This document shows positions 35,494-44,597 of a stretch of DNA of 64,000 nt, in pieces. Position 1 is the stretch's first letter; each line of letters starts with the position of its first letter. The stretch comes from Streptomyces griseoviridis. GTDB taxonomy: Bacteria; Actinomycetota; Actinomycetes; Streptomycetales; Streptomycetaceae. The stretch spans positions 62,001-126,000 of the forward strand of contig BMSM01000015.1 of the NCBI GenBank assembly GCA_014649155.1, given 5' to 3'. The translations under genes and the position numbers were made by a program. A model generated the notes under the pieces. It searched no databases. It was not told where the DNA came from and saw only the letters and a program-made list of their open reading frames with translations.

Positions 35494-36354
35494 TCAGGTC
35501 CGTCCGTGGGCGGCGCCGACCAGCTCGGACACCTTCACGAAGCGGTACCCCTGGCGGCGCAGCCCCGGCACGATCGCCCGCACCGCCCGCTCGGTGACCG
35601 GGGCGGCGCTGCGGGTGCAGTGCAGCACCACGACCGATCCCGGCCGGACCCCGTCCAGCACCTGCCGGGCCACCGCGTCCGCGTCCGTCGCGAAGGCGTC
35701 GCCGCTCACCACGTCCCACTGCACGGCGGTGACCCCGGCCGCCGTCAGCTCCTTCAGCGCGGCCCGGTCGTGGCAGCCGCCCGGGAAGCGGAAGTACGGC
35801 ATCGGCTCCGGCACCCCGGCCTTCCGGAACGCCGCGTACGCCCGCTCCACGTCCGCCCGCATCCGGTCCGCGGCGACGGTCGGCAGGCCGTAGCAGTCAC
35901 CGGTGAACGCGTAGTGGCTGTAGGAGTGGTTCGCGACCTCGAAGAGGCGGTCCCGGCCGATCGACCGGGCCTGCTCCGGATACTCCTCTGCCCACCGGCC
36001 GGTCATGAACACCGTCGCCGGCACCTTCAGCTCCCGCAGCGCGGCGATCAGCCCCGGATTGTCGAACCGCTCACCCGCCGCGGCCCGCGGCCCCTGATCG
36101 GCCGTCATGTCGGCGTCGAAGGTCAGCGCCACATTCCGCCCCCCGCCCCGCGGCCCGTGTGAGAACACCGGCGTGAGCCCGGCCGGCCCGGGCGCGAGCG
36201 TCGGCACGGACGGCCGCACGGAGGCGGAGGGGGAGGGGGAGGCGGAGGCGGACCGGGGGGCCTCCGGGTGGGCGGGGGGCTCGGGGGTGCCGCAGGCGGC
36301 GAGGGCGGCGGCCAGCAGACAGAGCGGCACCGCACGGCGTACGAGAGTGATCAT
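35494..36354 (-). CDS. Polysaccharide deacetylase lipoprotein (NodB homology)
   Basis: Lipoprotein of 286 residues. The lipobox LAAC places the modified Cys at 21, a Ser/Pro linker follows (30-60), then the NodB domain: ALTFDAD (Asp80, Asp82), HSYSH (His143, His147) for metal binding, RFPGG and the C-terminal VVVLHC with the catalytic His. It probably de-N-acetylates peptidoglycan or another surface glycan outside the membrane. ATG 36354 starts a normal signal peptide. Complete and intact. Confidence 0.9.
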   Translation of the reverse strand: MITLVRRAVPLCLLAAALAACGTPEPPAHPEAPRSASASPSPSASVRPSVPTLAPGPAGLTPVFSHGPRGGGRNVALTFDADMTADQGPRAAAGERFDNPGLIAALRELKVPATVFMTGRWAEEYPEQARSIGRDRLFEVANHSYSHYAFTGDCYGLPTVAADRMRADVERAYAAFRKAGVPEPMPYFRFPGGCHDRAALKELTAAGVTAVQWDVVSGDAFATDADAVARQVLDGVRPGSVVVLHCTRSAAPVTERAVRAIVPGLRRQGYRFVKVSELVGAAHGRT

Positions 36355-36405
36355 CGTACGAACGTATGGGCGGCTTCGCTGGTTTCCGGGGTGCCCGACC
36401 GTGAC

Positions 36406-36433
36406 CCGGCCGCGCGGTCACCCGCGCGGCCGG
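36406..36433 (-). terminator. Terminator of the FAD/Rieske oxidoreductase gene
   Basis: CCGGCCGCGCGG and its exact reverse complement are separated by TCAC. It begins about 30 bases beyond the oxidoreductase stop and before the deacetylase start region. Confidence 0.8.
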
Positions 36434-36464
36434 ACGCCCGCCGTACCGGGCCGGTGCCGGGCCG

Positions 36465-37985
36465 TCAGATCTCCCGCCGCTCCAGCGGCTTCGTCGCCGG
36501 GCCCTCGATGACCGTGCCGTCCGGGGTGAAGCGGGAGCCGTGGCACGGGCATTCCCAGGCGCGTTCGGCGCTGTTGAAGCCGACCAGGCAGCCGAGGTGG
36601 GTGCAGCGGGGGGAGACGCCGTGCAGGACGCCGGCCTCGTCGCGGTAGACGGCCACGCGGTCGCCGTTCGCGGTGCGGACGACCGCGCCCTCGCCGGGCG
36701 GCAGGGCGTCCACCGGCGGGGCGGGGCGCAGCCGGTCGCCGACGAAGTGGCCCGCCACCTCGGCCTGCGTCTTCAGCAGCCGGCCCGCCTCCCGCACCTG
36801 GCTGCGCAGCCGGCGCGGGTCGTACAGGCCGCTCCACTCGCTGCCCTCGCCGGTGATCAGCGAGGTGAGCAGCAGGCCCGCCATCATGCCGCCGCTCAGG
36901 CCCCAGCCGCCGAAGCCGGTGGCCACGTAGGCGTGGTGGGCGCCGGGGTGCAGCGGGCCCACCATCGGGACGGTGTCCGTGGGGTCGATGTCCTGGGTGG
37001 CCCAGGAGTGGGTCGGCTCCACACCGGGGAAGTACTCGCGGGCCCAGGCGGAGAGGCGGTCGAAGCGCTCCCGGGTGTCGCCGGTGCCCGGGGTGAAGTG
37101 CTCCCCGGTGACGATGAGGAGCCGGCGGCCGTCGGCGAGGGGCGCGGTGCGCAGCGAGCGGGTGTTCTCGTCCGGGGTGATGTACATGCCGTCGATGTCC
37201 CGGCCGGCGTCGATCGGTCCGGCCACCACCAGCTCGCGGCGCGGGCTGAGGCGGGTGAACAGCAGCGCCCGGTCGAACACCGGGTAATGGGTGGCCACCA
37301 CCACGTCCTTCGCCCGTACCGTCGCCCCGGTCCCGGCCGAGACCCGGCAGGGCTCGCCCTCGTCCAGGCCGTGCACGGTGGTCCCCTCGAAGATCCGGCC
37401 GCCGAGCGCCTCCAGCGCGTCCGCGAGGGCCAGCAGGTACGCCCGCGGGTGGAACTGGGCGCCGCCGGCGACCCGGACCGCGCCCGCCACCGGGAACGGC
37501 AGCCCGGTCTCCGTGACGAACTCGGCCGGCAGCCCCGCCTCCTTCGCCGCCGCGGCCTCCGCCCGCAGCTCGTCCACCCGGTTCTCGTCCCGGACGTAGG
37601 TGTACGCGCTCCTCGGCTCCCAGTCGCAGTCGATGCCCAGCTCGTCCACGAGCGCGGCGGCGTGCGCGATCGCCTCGCTCTGCGAACGGGCGTACAGCCG
37701 GGCGCCCTCGGGCCCCCGGGTGCGGCGCAGCTTGTCGTAGACCAGGGTGTGCAGGGCGGTGAGCTTGGCGGTGGTGTGCCCGGTGACGCCCGCGGCGATC
37801 CGCCCGGCCTCCAGCACCACCACGCTCCGCCCGGCCCGCGCCAGCTCGAACGCCGTGCTCAGCCCGGCGACGCCGCCGCCGATGACGGCGACGTCGGCCT
37901 CGGTGTCCTCCGTCAGGGCGGGGCGGGGCGCACCCGGTGCCGTCTCCAACCAGTACGAGCCGCTGACCTGCGCGTTCTGAGTCAT
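36465..37985 (-). CDS. FAD-dependent oxidoreductase with C-terminal Rieske domain
   Basis: Fusion protein of 506 residues. The N-terminal DAO-type flavoprotein has VAVIGGGVAGLSTAFELARAG (about 32-52) and the second FAD element YVATGFGGWGLSGGMMAG. The C-terminal Rieske domain holds a [2Fe-2S] cluster with ligands Cys461, His463 (CTHLGC), Cys479 and His482 (CPCHGS), plus Cys466/Cys481 for the usual disulfide. This architecture is common in actinobacteria and bacilli; the substrate, possibly an amine, is not established. No signal peptide is present. ATG 37985 is the only reasonable start. Confidence 0.9.
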   Translation of the reverse strand: MTQNAQVSGSYWLETAPGAPRPALTEDTEADVAVIGGGVAGLSTAFELARAGRSVVVLEAGRIAAGVTGHTTAKLTALHTLVYDKLRRTRGPEGARLYARSQSEAIAHAAALVDELGIDCDWEPRSAYTYVRDENRVDELRAEAAAAKEAGLPAEFVTETGLPFPVAGAVRVAGGAQFHPRAYLLALADALEALGGRIFEGTTVHGLDEGEPCRVSAGTGATVRAKDVVVATHYPVFDRALLFTRLSPRRELVVAGPIDAGRDIDGMYITPDENTRSLRTAPLADGRRLLIVTGEHFTPGTGDTRERFDRLSAWAREYFPGVEPTHSWATQDIDPTDTVPMVGPLHPGAHHAYVATGFGGWGLSGGMMAGLLLTSLITGEGSEWSGLYDPRRLRSQVREAGRLLKTQAEVAGHFVGDRLRPAPPVDALPPGEGAVVRTANGDRVAVYRDEAGVLHGVSPRCTHLGCLVGFNSAERAWECPCHGSRFTPDGTVIEGPATKPLERREI

Positions 37986-38017
37986 ACCGCGCCGGGTACC
38001 CCGTTACGGCGGCTGCG

Positions 38018-39427
38018 TCACCCGCGCCACGGCCCGGTCACCGCGAACGTCGTCCCCGGGGTGTAGCAGTTGACGTACATCGTCTCGCCGTCCGGCGAGA
38101 AGGTGACGCCCGCGAACTCGCCCCACTCCGGCTCCTCGGGCGTGCCGATGTTCTGGCGGCCCCGGGCCATCGCGTAGACCTCGCCCCTCCTGGTCACCCC
38201 GTAGACGTGCTGGGCGCCGTTCCCGTCCTCGCAGACCATCAGGCCGCCGCTGGGGGCCAGGCAGATGTTGTCCGGGGACTCGCCGGGGAGCCGGACGTCG
38301 GTGTCCGGGCCGAAGACGATCACCAGGGTGAGACGGCGCCGCTCGGGCTCGTAGCGCCAGATCTGCCCGTGGTGGTCGGCGGCCGAGCCCTGCGCGCTGC
38401 GGGCGAAGGACGACACGAAGTAGACGCTGCGCCCGCCCCAGTAGCAGCCCTCCAGTTTCTGCGCGTGGGTGATGCCGCCGGGGCCGAAGTCCTGGAAGCG
38501 GATGGGGGTCGCGGTGGCCAGCGGGTCCGGTACGTCGGCCCATTCGACGCCGTCGAAGGCGGCGCCGGTCTCCCGCACGGTGGAGAGGTCGGGGACGCCG
38601 GGCACCCGCATCGCCTGGAGCCGGCCGCCCGCCCGCAGGGAGCCCGTGCCGCCGAGCGGCTTCTCGGGCAGGAAGCGGTAGAAGAGGCCGAAGGGCTTGT
38701 CGAAGGCGTCCTCCGTCTCGTAGACCACGCCGCGGCGCGGGTCCACGGCGATCGCCTCGTGCTGGAAGCGGCCCATCGCGGTCAGCGGGACCGCCCCGGT
38801 GCGGTGCGGGTCGGCCGGGTCGACCTCGAAGATGAAGCCGTGGTCCTTGGTGTAGCCGTTGGTGCCGGCCCGGTCCTCGGTCTCCTCGCAGGTCAGCCAG
38901 GTGTGCCAGGGGGTGGGGCCGCCCGCGCAGTTCACGGCCGTACCGGCGAGGGCGATCCGTTCGGACAGGACCCGGTCGCGGGAGTCCAGGGTGAGGGCGG
39001 TGCAGCCGCCCCGGCCGGCCGGGTCGTAGGTGAGGCCCTCGACGGGGGTGACCGGGACCCGGCCGTCGGCGCGGTTCTCGTGGTTGCGGACCAGGTGGAC
39101 GGCGCCGCGGCCCCGGCGGACGGGGAAGGCGGCCATGCCGTCGTGGTTCGAGGGGACCGGGCCCTCGCCCGAGCGCAGGGGGTCGCCCTCCCGGGACAGC
39201 ACCCGGTAGCGGAAGCCGGCGGGCAGGTCGAGCAGCCCGTCGGGGTCGGGGACGAGGGGGCCGTAGCCGGTGTGGCCGAGGGACCGCGCGGCGGCGGTGC
39301 CGGTGAAGAGTTCCGTCAGGGCGCCGGTGAAGACGATGCCCGCTCCCAGGGCACCGGAGCGGGCGAGGATCTCACGGCGGGACGCCGGACCGGTCGGCGG
39401 GATCGCCGGGCGGGGGGACACGGACAT
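38018..39427 (-). CDS. Tat-exported PhoX/DUF839-like phosphatase
   Basis: Exported beta-propeller protein of 469 residues. The twin-arginine signal SRREILARSGALGAGIVF (about 17-34) and an AAA-type cleavage region are clear. Family motifs include FRYRVLSREGDPL, NHDGMAAF, HLVRNHENR, TWLTCEETEDR, QHEAIAVDP, PDNICLAP and VTFSPDGETMYVN. PhoX enzymes are calcium/iron alkaline phosphatases outside the membrane; many DUF839 proteins are untested, so the activity is inferred. ATG 39427 has a purine-rich GGAAGG upstream. Phosphate control is possible but no clear PHO box was found. Confidence 0.85.
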   Translation of the reverse strand: MSVSPRPAIPPTGPASRREILARSGALGAGIVFTGALTELFTGTAAARSLGHTGYGPLVPDPDGLLDLPAGFRYRVLSREGDPLRSGEGPVPSNHDGMAAFPVRRGRGAVHLVRNHENRADGRVPVTPVEGLTYDPAGRGGCTALTLDSRDRVLSERIALAGTAVNCAGGPTPWHTWLTCEETEDRAGTNGYTKDHGFIFEVDPADPHRTGAVPLTAMGRFQHEAIAVDPRRGVVYETEDAFDKPFGLFYRFLPEKPLGGTGSLRAGGRLQAMRVPGVPDLSTVRETGAAFDGVEWADVPDPLATATPIRFQDFGPGGITHAQKLEGCYWGGRSVYFVSSFARSAQGSAADHHGQIWRYEPERRRLTLVIVFGPDTDVRLPGESPDNICLAPSGGLMVCEDGNGAQHVYGVTRRGEVYAMARGRQNIGTPEEPEWGEFAGVTFSPDGETMYVNCYTPGTTFAVTGPWRG

Positions 39428-39518
39428 GGGGAAACCTTCCTGCTGGCGGACAGGGACGGTGACCCGCTGTGTTTATCACTTCACAGATGCCTCGGGAACC
39501 ACGCGCGGAGCATGTGTC

Positions 39519-39566
39519 ACGGCCGGCCGCCGCGCATCCGTGCCGGGGTGCGCGGCGGCCGGCCGT
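39519..39566 (-). terminator. Terminator of the SulP/carbonic anhydrase operon
   Basis: An 18-base arm (ACGGCCGGCCGCCGCGCA) and its exact reverse complement enclose a 12-base loop. It begins 13 bases past the SulP stop. Confidence 0.88.
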
Positions 39567-39578
39567 ACCGGGCGGGCG

Positions 39579-41120
39579 TCACCCGGTGGGTGCCGCCGTG
39601 TGTTCCGCGGACGGGCGTTCCGCGGTCGCGCGTTCCGCGGGGCGCGTGGGCCCCGTGACCTTCACCGGGTCGGTGCCGGTGGCGCTGTGCCGTTCGGCCC
39701 AGTTCTCCAGGGCCGTGCGGCAGGCGTGGTCCAGGTGGTGCAGCCCGGTCAGGTCCAGCTCGATCGGGCGGTCCTGGGGCAGCGACTCCAGGCTGTCGAG
39801 GATCTTCGGCAGCCGCAGGAAGGTGGCGTTCCCCGTCAGGTACACCTGGATCGGGCCGGCGCCCTTGTCGACGGTCTCGGTCCTCAGGTGCGAGGCCTCC
39901 CAGGCGGTCTTGACGACCGACAGGGCCAGGCCGATGAGCACGCCCTCGAACATGTTGACCGCGACGATGGACACGGCCGTGACGACGAGGATGAGCGCCT
40001 CGCCCCGGTGCGTGCGCCACAGCGCCGCCAGGCCGCGGAACGGGATCAGCTTCCAGCCGGCGTGGACCAGGATGCCGGCCAGCGCGGGCAGCGGGATCAG
40101 GGCCAGCGCGGCGGGCAGCAGCGCCGCGAACAGCAGCAGCCAGACGCCGTGCAGGACACGCGACGCCTTGGTCCTCGCGCCCGCCGCGACATTGGCCGAG
40201 CTGCGCACGATCACCGCGGTCATCGGCAGCGCGCCGAGCACGCCGCAGACCGCGTTGCCCGCGCCCTGCGCCATGAGTTCCTTGTTGTACTCGGTGCGCG
40301 GACCGTCGTGCAGCCGGTCCACCGCGGCGGCGCTGAACAGGCTCTCGGCGGAGGCGATCAGGGTGAAGGCGATGATCGTGCCGATGATGCCGACGCTCGC
40401 CAGTTCGCCGAAGGCGTCGGCGCCGGGCACCTGGACGGAGTCCAGCAGCCCGTTGACCTCGACGGTGGCGACCGGCAGCCCGAAGGCGAGGACGGCGAGG
40501 ACGGCGAGGACGACCGCGGCGAGCGCGCCCGGCACGGTCTGCGCCTGCCGGGGCAGCTTCTTCCACAGCACCATCACCGCGATGGTGCCCGCGCCGACCG
40601 CGAGCGAGGCCAGCGCCTCGGCCGAGCCGACCGCGTCGGCCGCCGCCCCCGGCAGCCCGGCGATCTTGCCGAGGCCGGAGGAGGGGGCCTCCAGGCCGGC
40701 CGCCGCGTAGAGCTGGCCCGCGATGATGACCAGTCCGATACCGGCCAGCATGCCCTCGACCACCGAGAGCGAGATGGCCCGGAACCAGCGCCCCAGCCGC
40801 AGGGCGCCCATGCCGAGCTGGAGCAGCCCGGTGGCCAGCACGATCACGCCGAGCGCGGCCAGGCCGTAGGTCTGGACGGCCTCGTAGACCAGCACGGTCA
40901 GTCCGGCGGCGGGGCCGGACACCTGGAGGCTGCTGCCGGGCAGCAGGCCGGTGACGATGCCGCCGACGATGCCGGTGATCAGACCGACCTCGGCGGGGAC
41001 CCCGGAGGCGACGGCGACGCCCACGCACAGCGGCAGCGCCACCAGGAAGACGACGAGGGAGGCGGCGAAGTCCTGCCGCAGGAACGGGTACTTGGCTATT
41101 CGGGTCATGGCGTCGCTCAC
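39579..41120 (-). CDS. SulP-family anion transporter with STAS domain
   Basis: Membrane transporter of 513 residues with 10-12 helices. The SulP signature region GLITGIVGGIVTGLLPGSSLQVSGPAAG is near 45-70 and the second half contains GNAVCGVLGALPMTAVIVRSS. A C-terminal STAS domain (about 420-490; PIELDLTGLHHLDHACRTAL) is present. GTG 41120 overlaps the stop of the carbonic anhydrase by four bases. Translational coupling to a carbonic anhydrase suggests bicarbonate rather than sulfate as substrate, as in other SulP-CA pairs; this is inference. Confidence 0.88.
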   Translation of the reverse strand: MSDAMTRIAKYPFLRQDFAASLVVFLVALPLCVGVAVASGVPAEVGLITGIVGGIVTGLLPGSSLQVSGPAAGLTVLVYEAVQTYGLAALGVIVLATGLLQLGMGALRLGRWFRAISLSVVEGMLAGIGLVIIAGQLYAAAGLEAPSSGLGKIAGLPGAAADAVGSAEALASLAVGAGTIAVMVLWKKLPRQAQTVPGALAAVVLAVLAVLAFGLPVATVEVNGLLDSVQVPGADAFGELASVGIIGTIIAFTLIASAESLFSAAAVDRLHDGPRTEYNKELMAQGAGNAVCGVLGALPMTAVIVRSSANVAAGARTKASRVLHGVWLLLFAALLPAALALIPLPALAGILVHAGWKLIPFRGLAALWRTHRGEALILVVTAVSIVAVNMFEGVLIGLALSVVKTAWEASHLRTETVDKGAGPIQVYLTGNATFLRLPKILDSLESLPQDRPIELDLTGLHHLDHACRTALENWAERHSATGTDPVKVTGPTRPAERATAERPSAEHTAAPTG

Positions 41121-41698
41121 AGGACCTCGAAGGTGTCGGTGTCCGCGCGGTGGGCGCGGACGGTTCCGGTGTGCACCTCGTAGAACCAGCCGTGCACCCG
41201 CAGCCGGCCCTCCGCCAGACCCCGCTGCACACACGGGTAGGAGCGCAGCCGCAGCACCTGGGCCAGGACGTGGTTCTGCACGGGCTCGGCGACCGCCGGG
41301 TCGGCCGGGTCGGAGCACTCCGGCCGGTCCGCGCCGTAGTCCAGCCAGTCGCGCACGGCCGGTACGGTGCTCAGGTCGTCGCCGCGGACCATCGCGCCGA
41401 CGGCGCCGCAGTGGGAGTGGCCGCAGACCACGATGTCCGCGACGCCGAGGACCTGCACGGCGTACTCGATGGTGGCCGCCTCGCCGGTGGGGCGCTCGGC
41501 GGTGTACGGGGGGACGACGTTGCCCGCGGTGCGCAGCTCGAAGAGCTGGCCGGGGCGGGCGCCCGTGATCAGGGCGGGGACCACCCGCGAGTCGGAGCAG
41601 GTGATGAACAGGACGTCGGGGGACTGGCCTTCGGCGTACCTGGCGAACTCCTCAGGGCGCTGTCCGTACGTGCGGGCGTGGTCGATGAGGGGTTGCAT
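41117..41698 (-). CDS. Beta-class carbonic anhydrase
   Basis: Zinc enzyme of 193 residues interconverting CO2 and bicarbonate. Ligands are Cys34 in CSDSRV (with Asp36 and Arg38), His94 and Cys97 in CGHSHCGAV. ATG 41698 follows GAGGAAAAC with good spacing; the open frame upstream is not conserved. It is the gene before the coupled SulP transporter, so imported bicarbonate or hydrated CO2 could be passed between the two products. Confidence 0.95.
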   Translation of the reverse strand: MQPLIDHARTYGQRPEEFARYAEGQSPDVLFITCSDSRVVPALITGARPGQLFELRTAGNVVPPYTAERPTGEAATIEYAVQVLGVADIVVCGHSHCGAVGAMVRGDDLSTVPAVRDWLDYGADRPECSDPADPAVAEPVQNHVLAQVLRLRSYPCVQRGLAEGRLRVHGWFYEVHTGTVRAHRADTDTFEVL

Positions 41699-41777
41699 GA
41701 GGGTGTTTTCCTCCTGGCGCGCAGTGGGGGCGCGTCGGACGGGCAGGTGACAGAGGTGGGGGCTGCTGCGGGCAGGC

Positions 41778-42179
41778 TCAGCAGCGGAACACCTGGAGTG
41801 CCGCCGGGGTGCGGTCCGTCGAGGGTCTCGACGGCCGCCGGTGCCCGGGGTCGGGCGGGGCCGGGTCGGAGACGGCCGGGGTGGGCCGGCTCGTGAGCGG
41901 CCGCTCGGCGGCCTGTGGCGCACCGGCGGCGGTGGCGCGGTGCCGGTCGCGCGGACGCAGGGGACCGGTCGGGTCCCCGGGCCGGCCGGCGTCGTGACAG
42001 CTGACGGTCTCCGTGCGGAGGGCCCGTCCGGCGGGGTCGGCCCCGGTCGGGGCTTTGGCCACGGCTTCACGAGTCGTATGCGCGGATGCGAACGGAGCAC
42101 TCGGTGCGAAGAGCTGGAGGGCGAGCAGGGCGGCGGCGAGGAAGGAGATGACGGATCGGGCCGTCGTGCCTCGGAACAT
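41778..42179 (-). CDS. Small secreted protein of unknown function
   Basis: A 133-residue protein with a typical Sec signal peptide (FRGTTARSVISFLAAALLALQLF, cleavage probably after ASA near residue 33) and a Pro/Thr/Arg-rich, probably disordered mature part with only two Cys, one near the middle (VSCHDAG) and one as the last residue (VFRC). GAGGGGGG precedes the ATG. It lies 79 bases upstream of the carbonic anhydrase gene in the same direction and may share its transcript. I do not recognise the family. Confidence 0.65.
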   Translation of the reverse strand: MFRGTTARSVISFLAAALLALQLFAPSAPFASAHTTREAVAKAPTGADPAGRALRTETVSCHDAGRPGDPTGPLRPRDRHRATAAGAPQAAERPLTSRPTPAVSDPAPPDPGHRRPSRPSTDRTPAALQVFRC

Positions 42180-42194
42180 GCGCCCCCCTCCGCG

Positions 42195-42229
42195 ACGTTC
42201 GAACGTTTTACGAAGACCAAGTCTTGGTC
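42195..42229 (-). promoter_or_regulatory. Two adjacent palindromes upstream of the small secreted protein gene
   Basis: ACGTTCGAACGT at 42195-42206 and GACCAAGTCTTGGTC at 42215-42229 are both perfectly symmetrical and lie 16-50 bases before the start codon. The motif TGGTCA recurs at 42225 and 42235. They look like operator sites in the promoter of the secreted protein/carbonic anhydrase/SulP unit. The binding protein is unknown. Confidence 0.5.
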
Positions 42230-42385
42230 AATGACTGGTCAAGAGAGACGGTAACCCGGCGGAGTCGTTTGCAGGGTTAACTCGACGTTTCGAGTCTGAA
42301 GAGAGCGTGAAAAGAGCGGGCGGGTGGCGTGAACACCCCCTTGCCCGGGGCGCTTTCGGCGTGCTGCGCGGGGTGGGGCGCCGCC

Positions 42386-43522
42386 TCAGCGGGTGTCGAC
42401 GAGGCGGGCCGCGTCGCGGGCCAGCGCGGTCAGCCGGGAGATCGCGCGGAAGTACTTCTTGCGGTACCCGCCGTTCAGCATGTCCTCACCGAACAGCTGG
42501 TCGAAGGGGAGCCCGGAGGCGAGGACCGGCACCTCGCGGTCGTAGAGCCGGTCCGCGAGCACCACGAGGCGCAGCGCCGTCGACTGGTCCGGCACCGGAC
42601 GCACCCCGGTGAGGCACACGGCGCTCAGGTCGCCGGTCAGCGCGCCGTAGCGGCTGGGGTGGACCCGGGCGAGGTGGTCCAGCAGGTCGGGGAAGGCGTC
42701 CAGGGAGGCGCCGGCGGTGGCGTGCGCGGCCCGGGTGACCTGCTCGTCGGAGTACGGCGCCGGTGCCTCGGGCAGGCCGCGGTGGCGGTAGTCCTCGCCG
42801 TCGATGCGCAGGGTGCGGAAGTGGGCGGACAGGCCCTGGATCTCGCGCAGGAAGTCGGCCGCCGCGAACCGGCCCTCGCCGAGCTTGCCGGGCAGCGTGT
42901 TGGAGGTGGCGGCCAGCGCCACGCCCGCCTCCACCAGCCGGGCCAGCAGGCTGGAGACGAGGACGGTGTCGCCCGGGTCGTCCAGTTCGAACTCGTCGAT
43001 GCACAGCAGCCGGTGCCCGGACAGGGTCCGCACGGTCTGCTGGAAGCCGAGGGCGCCGACCAGGTTGGTCAGCTCCACGAAGGTGCCGAACGCCTTGCGG
43101 GAGGGCTCGGCGTCGGTGGCGTGCCACAGGGAGGCGAGCAGGTGGGTCTTGCCGACGCCGTAACCGCCGTCCAGGTAGACACCGCGGGGGCCCGCGGGGG
43201 CCTTCGGCGCCTTGCTCCGGCCGAATCCGAACAGGCCACGCCGCCCGCCCGCCGCCGGCGTCCCGCCGAGCCCGGCCGCGAAGTCCTCCAGCACCCGCAC
43301 GGCCTCGCTCTGGCTGGGCTGCGCCGGGTCCGGTACGTATGTGTCGAATCGCACCGAGTCGAACCGCGGCGGTGGCACCATCTCGGCCACCAGCCGGTCC
43401 GCCGGGACACGCGGCTCGCGGGCGCACAGGGACAGCGGGGCGGTGTCCGCGCCGTCCGCCAGGGGGGCGGAGGCGGCGGGGCCGGAGGTGGCGGGGCCGG
43501 AGGCCGGGGAGGGAGACGACAC
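42386..43522 (-). CDS. zapE: ZapE/AFG1-like ATPase
   Basis: AAA-type ATPase of 378 residues. Walker A is GGYGVGKTHL (about 119-128) and Walker B LLCIDEFEL (about 170). Family sequence continues with TSNTLPGKLGEGRF, FLREI and the C-terminal FGEDMLNGGYRKKYFRA. E. coli ZapE acts at the division ring; in actinobacteria the role is less known. The start is GTG 43522, with TAGCAT eight bases upstream and no ribosome binding site (leaderless pattern). It is divergent from the RibD-like gene with only 37 bases between the start codons. Confidence 0.88.
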   Translation of the reverse strand: MSSPSPASGPATSGPAASAPLADGADTAPLSLCAREPRVPADRLVAEMVPPPRFDSVRFDTYVPDPAQPSQSEAVRVLEDFAAGLGGTPAAGGRRGLFGFGRSKAPKAPAGPRGVYLDGGYGVGKTHLLASLWHATDAEPSRKAFGTFVELTNLVGALGFQQTVRTLSGHRLLCIDEFELDDPGDTVLVSSLLARLVEAGVALAATSNTLPGKLGEGRFAAADFLREIQGLSAHFRTLRIDGEDYRHRGLPEAPAPYSDEQVTRAAHATAGASLDAFPDLLDHLARVHPSRYGALTGDLSAVCLTGVRPVPDQSTALRLVVLADRLYDREVPVLASGLPFDQLFGEDMLNGGYRKKYFRAISRLTALARDAARLVDTR

Positions 43523-43530
43523 GGTTCGCC

Positions 43531-43536
43531 ATGCTA
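43531..43536 (-). promoter_or_regulatory. Leaderless -10 hexamer of zapE
   Basis: TAGCAT on the minus strand, eight bases before the GTG start. The opposite gene's hexamer AACACT lies at 43547-43552, so the two promoters face away from each other within 25 bases. Confidence 0.45.
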
Positions 43537-43559
43537 GTTGCCGTGGAACACTGCACCGC

Positions 43560-44372
43560 ATGCGACGCCTGTTCCCTGTGACCGATCAGACAGCAGCGCC
43601 GGCGCCCTCCGGGGAGGCCGAGCGGGAGTGGAGCCTCGCGGAGCTGGCCGCCGCCTACGCCTATCCCGCGCTCGGCGGTGACCGGCCGGGCGGCGGGGGG
43701 CCGGACGTGTGGCTGCGGGCCAACATGGTCTCCTCCCTCGACGGGGCCGCCCAGCACGACGGCCGCTCCCACCCCCTCTCCGGCGCCACCGACATGCGGA
43801 TCTTCGGCACGCTGCGGGCGCTGGCCGACGTGGTCGTGGCCGGTGCCGAGACGGTCCGCCAGGAGGGATACCGCCCGGCCAGGGTGCGGGACGCGTTCGC
43901 GGCGGCGCGGCGGGCCGCCGGGCAGGCGCCGGTGCCGGCGATCGCCGTGGTCAGCGCCGGTCTTGAGCTGGACTTCTCGCTGCCGCTGTTCGCCGCGCCG
44001 CCGGTGCCCACGCTGCTCCTGACCGGCGCCGCGGCACCGGCCGACCGGGTCGCCGCGGCGGAGCGGGCCGGCGTCCGCGTGGTGGTCGCCGGGGACGGCG
44101 CCGGCGTGGACCCCGCGCGGGCGGTCGCGGAGCTGGCCGGGCTCGGCCTCCGACGGCTGCTGACCGAGGGCGGGCCGCGGCTGCTGGGCCAGTTCGTCGC
44201 GGCCGGGGTCCTCGACGAGCTGTGCCTGACCGTGTCCCCGACGCTGACGGCGGGGGACGCGCAGCGGATCGCCGGGGGCCCGTCCCTCGCGGTGCCGCGG
44301 CGGTTCGAGCTGGCCTCCCTCTTGGAGGAGGAAGGTTTCCTCTATGCCTGCTACCGGCGGCCCGCAGGGTAG
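43560..44372 (+). CDS. RibD C-terminal-like pyrimidine reductase family protein
   Basis: A 270-residue protein with the dihydrofolate-reductase-like fold of the RibD reductase domain. VWLRANMVSSLDGAA (about 53-67) holds the conserved substrate Asp, followed by DMRIFGTLRALADVVVAGAETVR and the NADPH-binding LTEGGPRLLGQFVAAGVLDELCLTVSP. It lacks the deaminase domain of RibD, so it is probably a stand-alone reductase; whether it serves riboflavin synthesis is uncertain. ATG 43560 follows AACACT by seven bases. Confidence 0.82.
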   Translation: MRRLFPVTDQTAAPAPSGEAEREWSLAELAAAYAYPALGGDRPGGGGPDVWLRANMVSSLDGAAQHDGRSHPLSGATDMRIFGTLRALADVVVAGAETVRQEGYRPARVRDAFAAARRAAGQAPVPAIAVVSAGLELDFSLPLFAAPPVPTLLLTGAAAPADRVAAAERAGVRVVVAGDGAGVDPARAVAELAGLGLRRLLTEGGPRLLGQFVAAGVLDELCLTVSPTLTAGDAQRIAGGPSLAVPRRFELASLLEEEGFLYACYRRPAG

Positions 44373-44597
44373 GGGGCGAGACCGGAAGGTCCGGCATTCG
44401 GGTATATGTTCGGCGGGTACCGCGCCGCCGGGAACCCTGCCGGGAATCGGCGGAATCCGCCATTCCGCTTACCGCGCGACGGGCACACTGATTGCGTCAG
44501 TACCCGTGGGATCACGGGGCAGGATGGTTTCCTCAAGGGCCGGAACACGGCTACCGGAGGGAGGGCCCGAGCGGCCCTCGAGGGAGAAGGGGCGCTG

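Noticed and set aside
39428..39518. PHO box upstream of the PhoX-like gene
   Set aside because: Only one weak GGTCACC-like unit is present; direct repeats of the 11-base unit were not found.
42195..42206. ACGTTCGAACGT as a tRNA T-arm
   Set aside because: It is a simple palindrome in a promoter, with no acceptor or anticodon stem around it.
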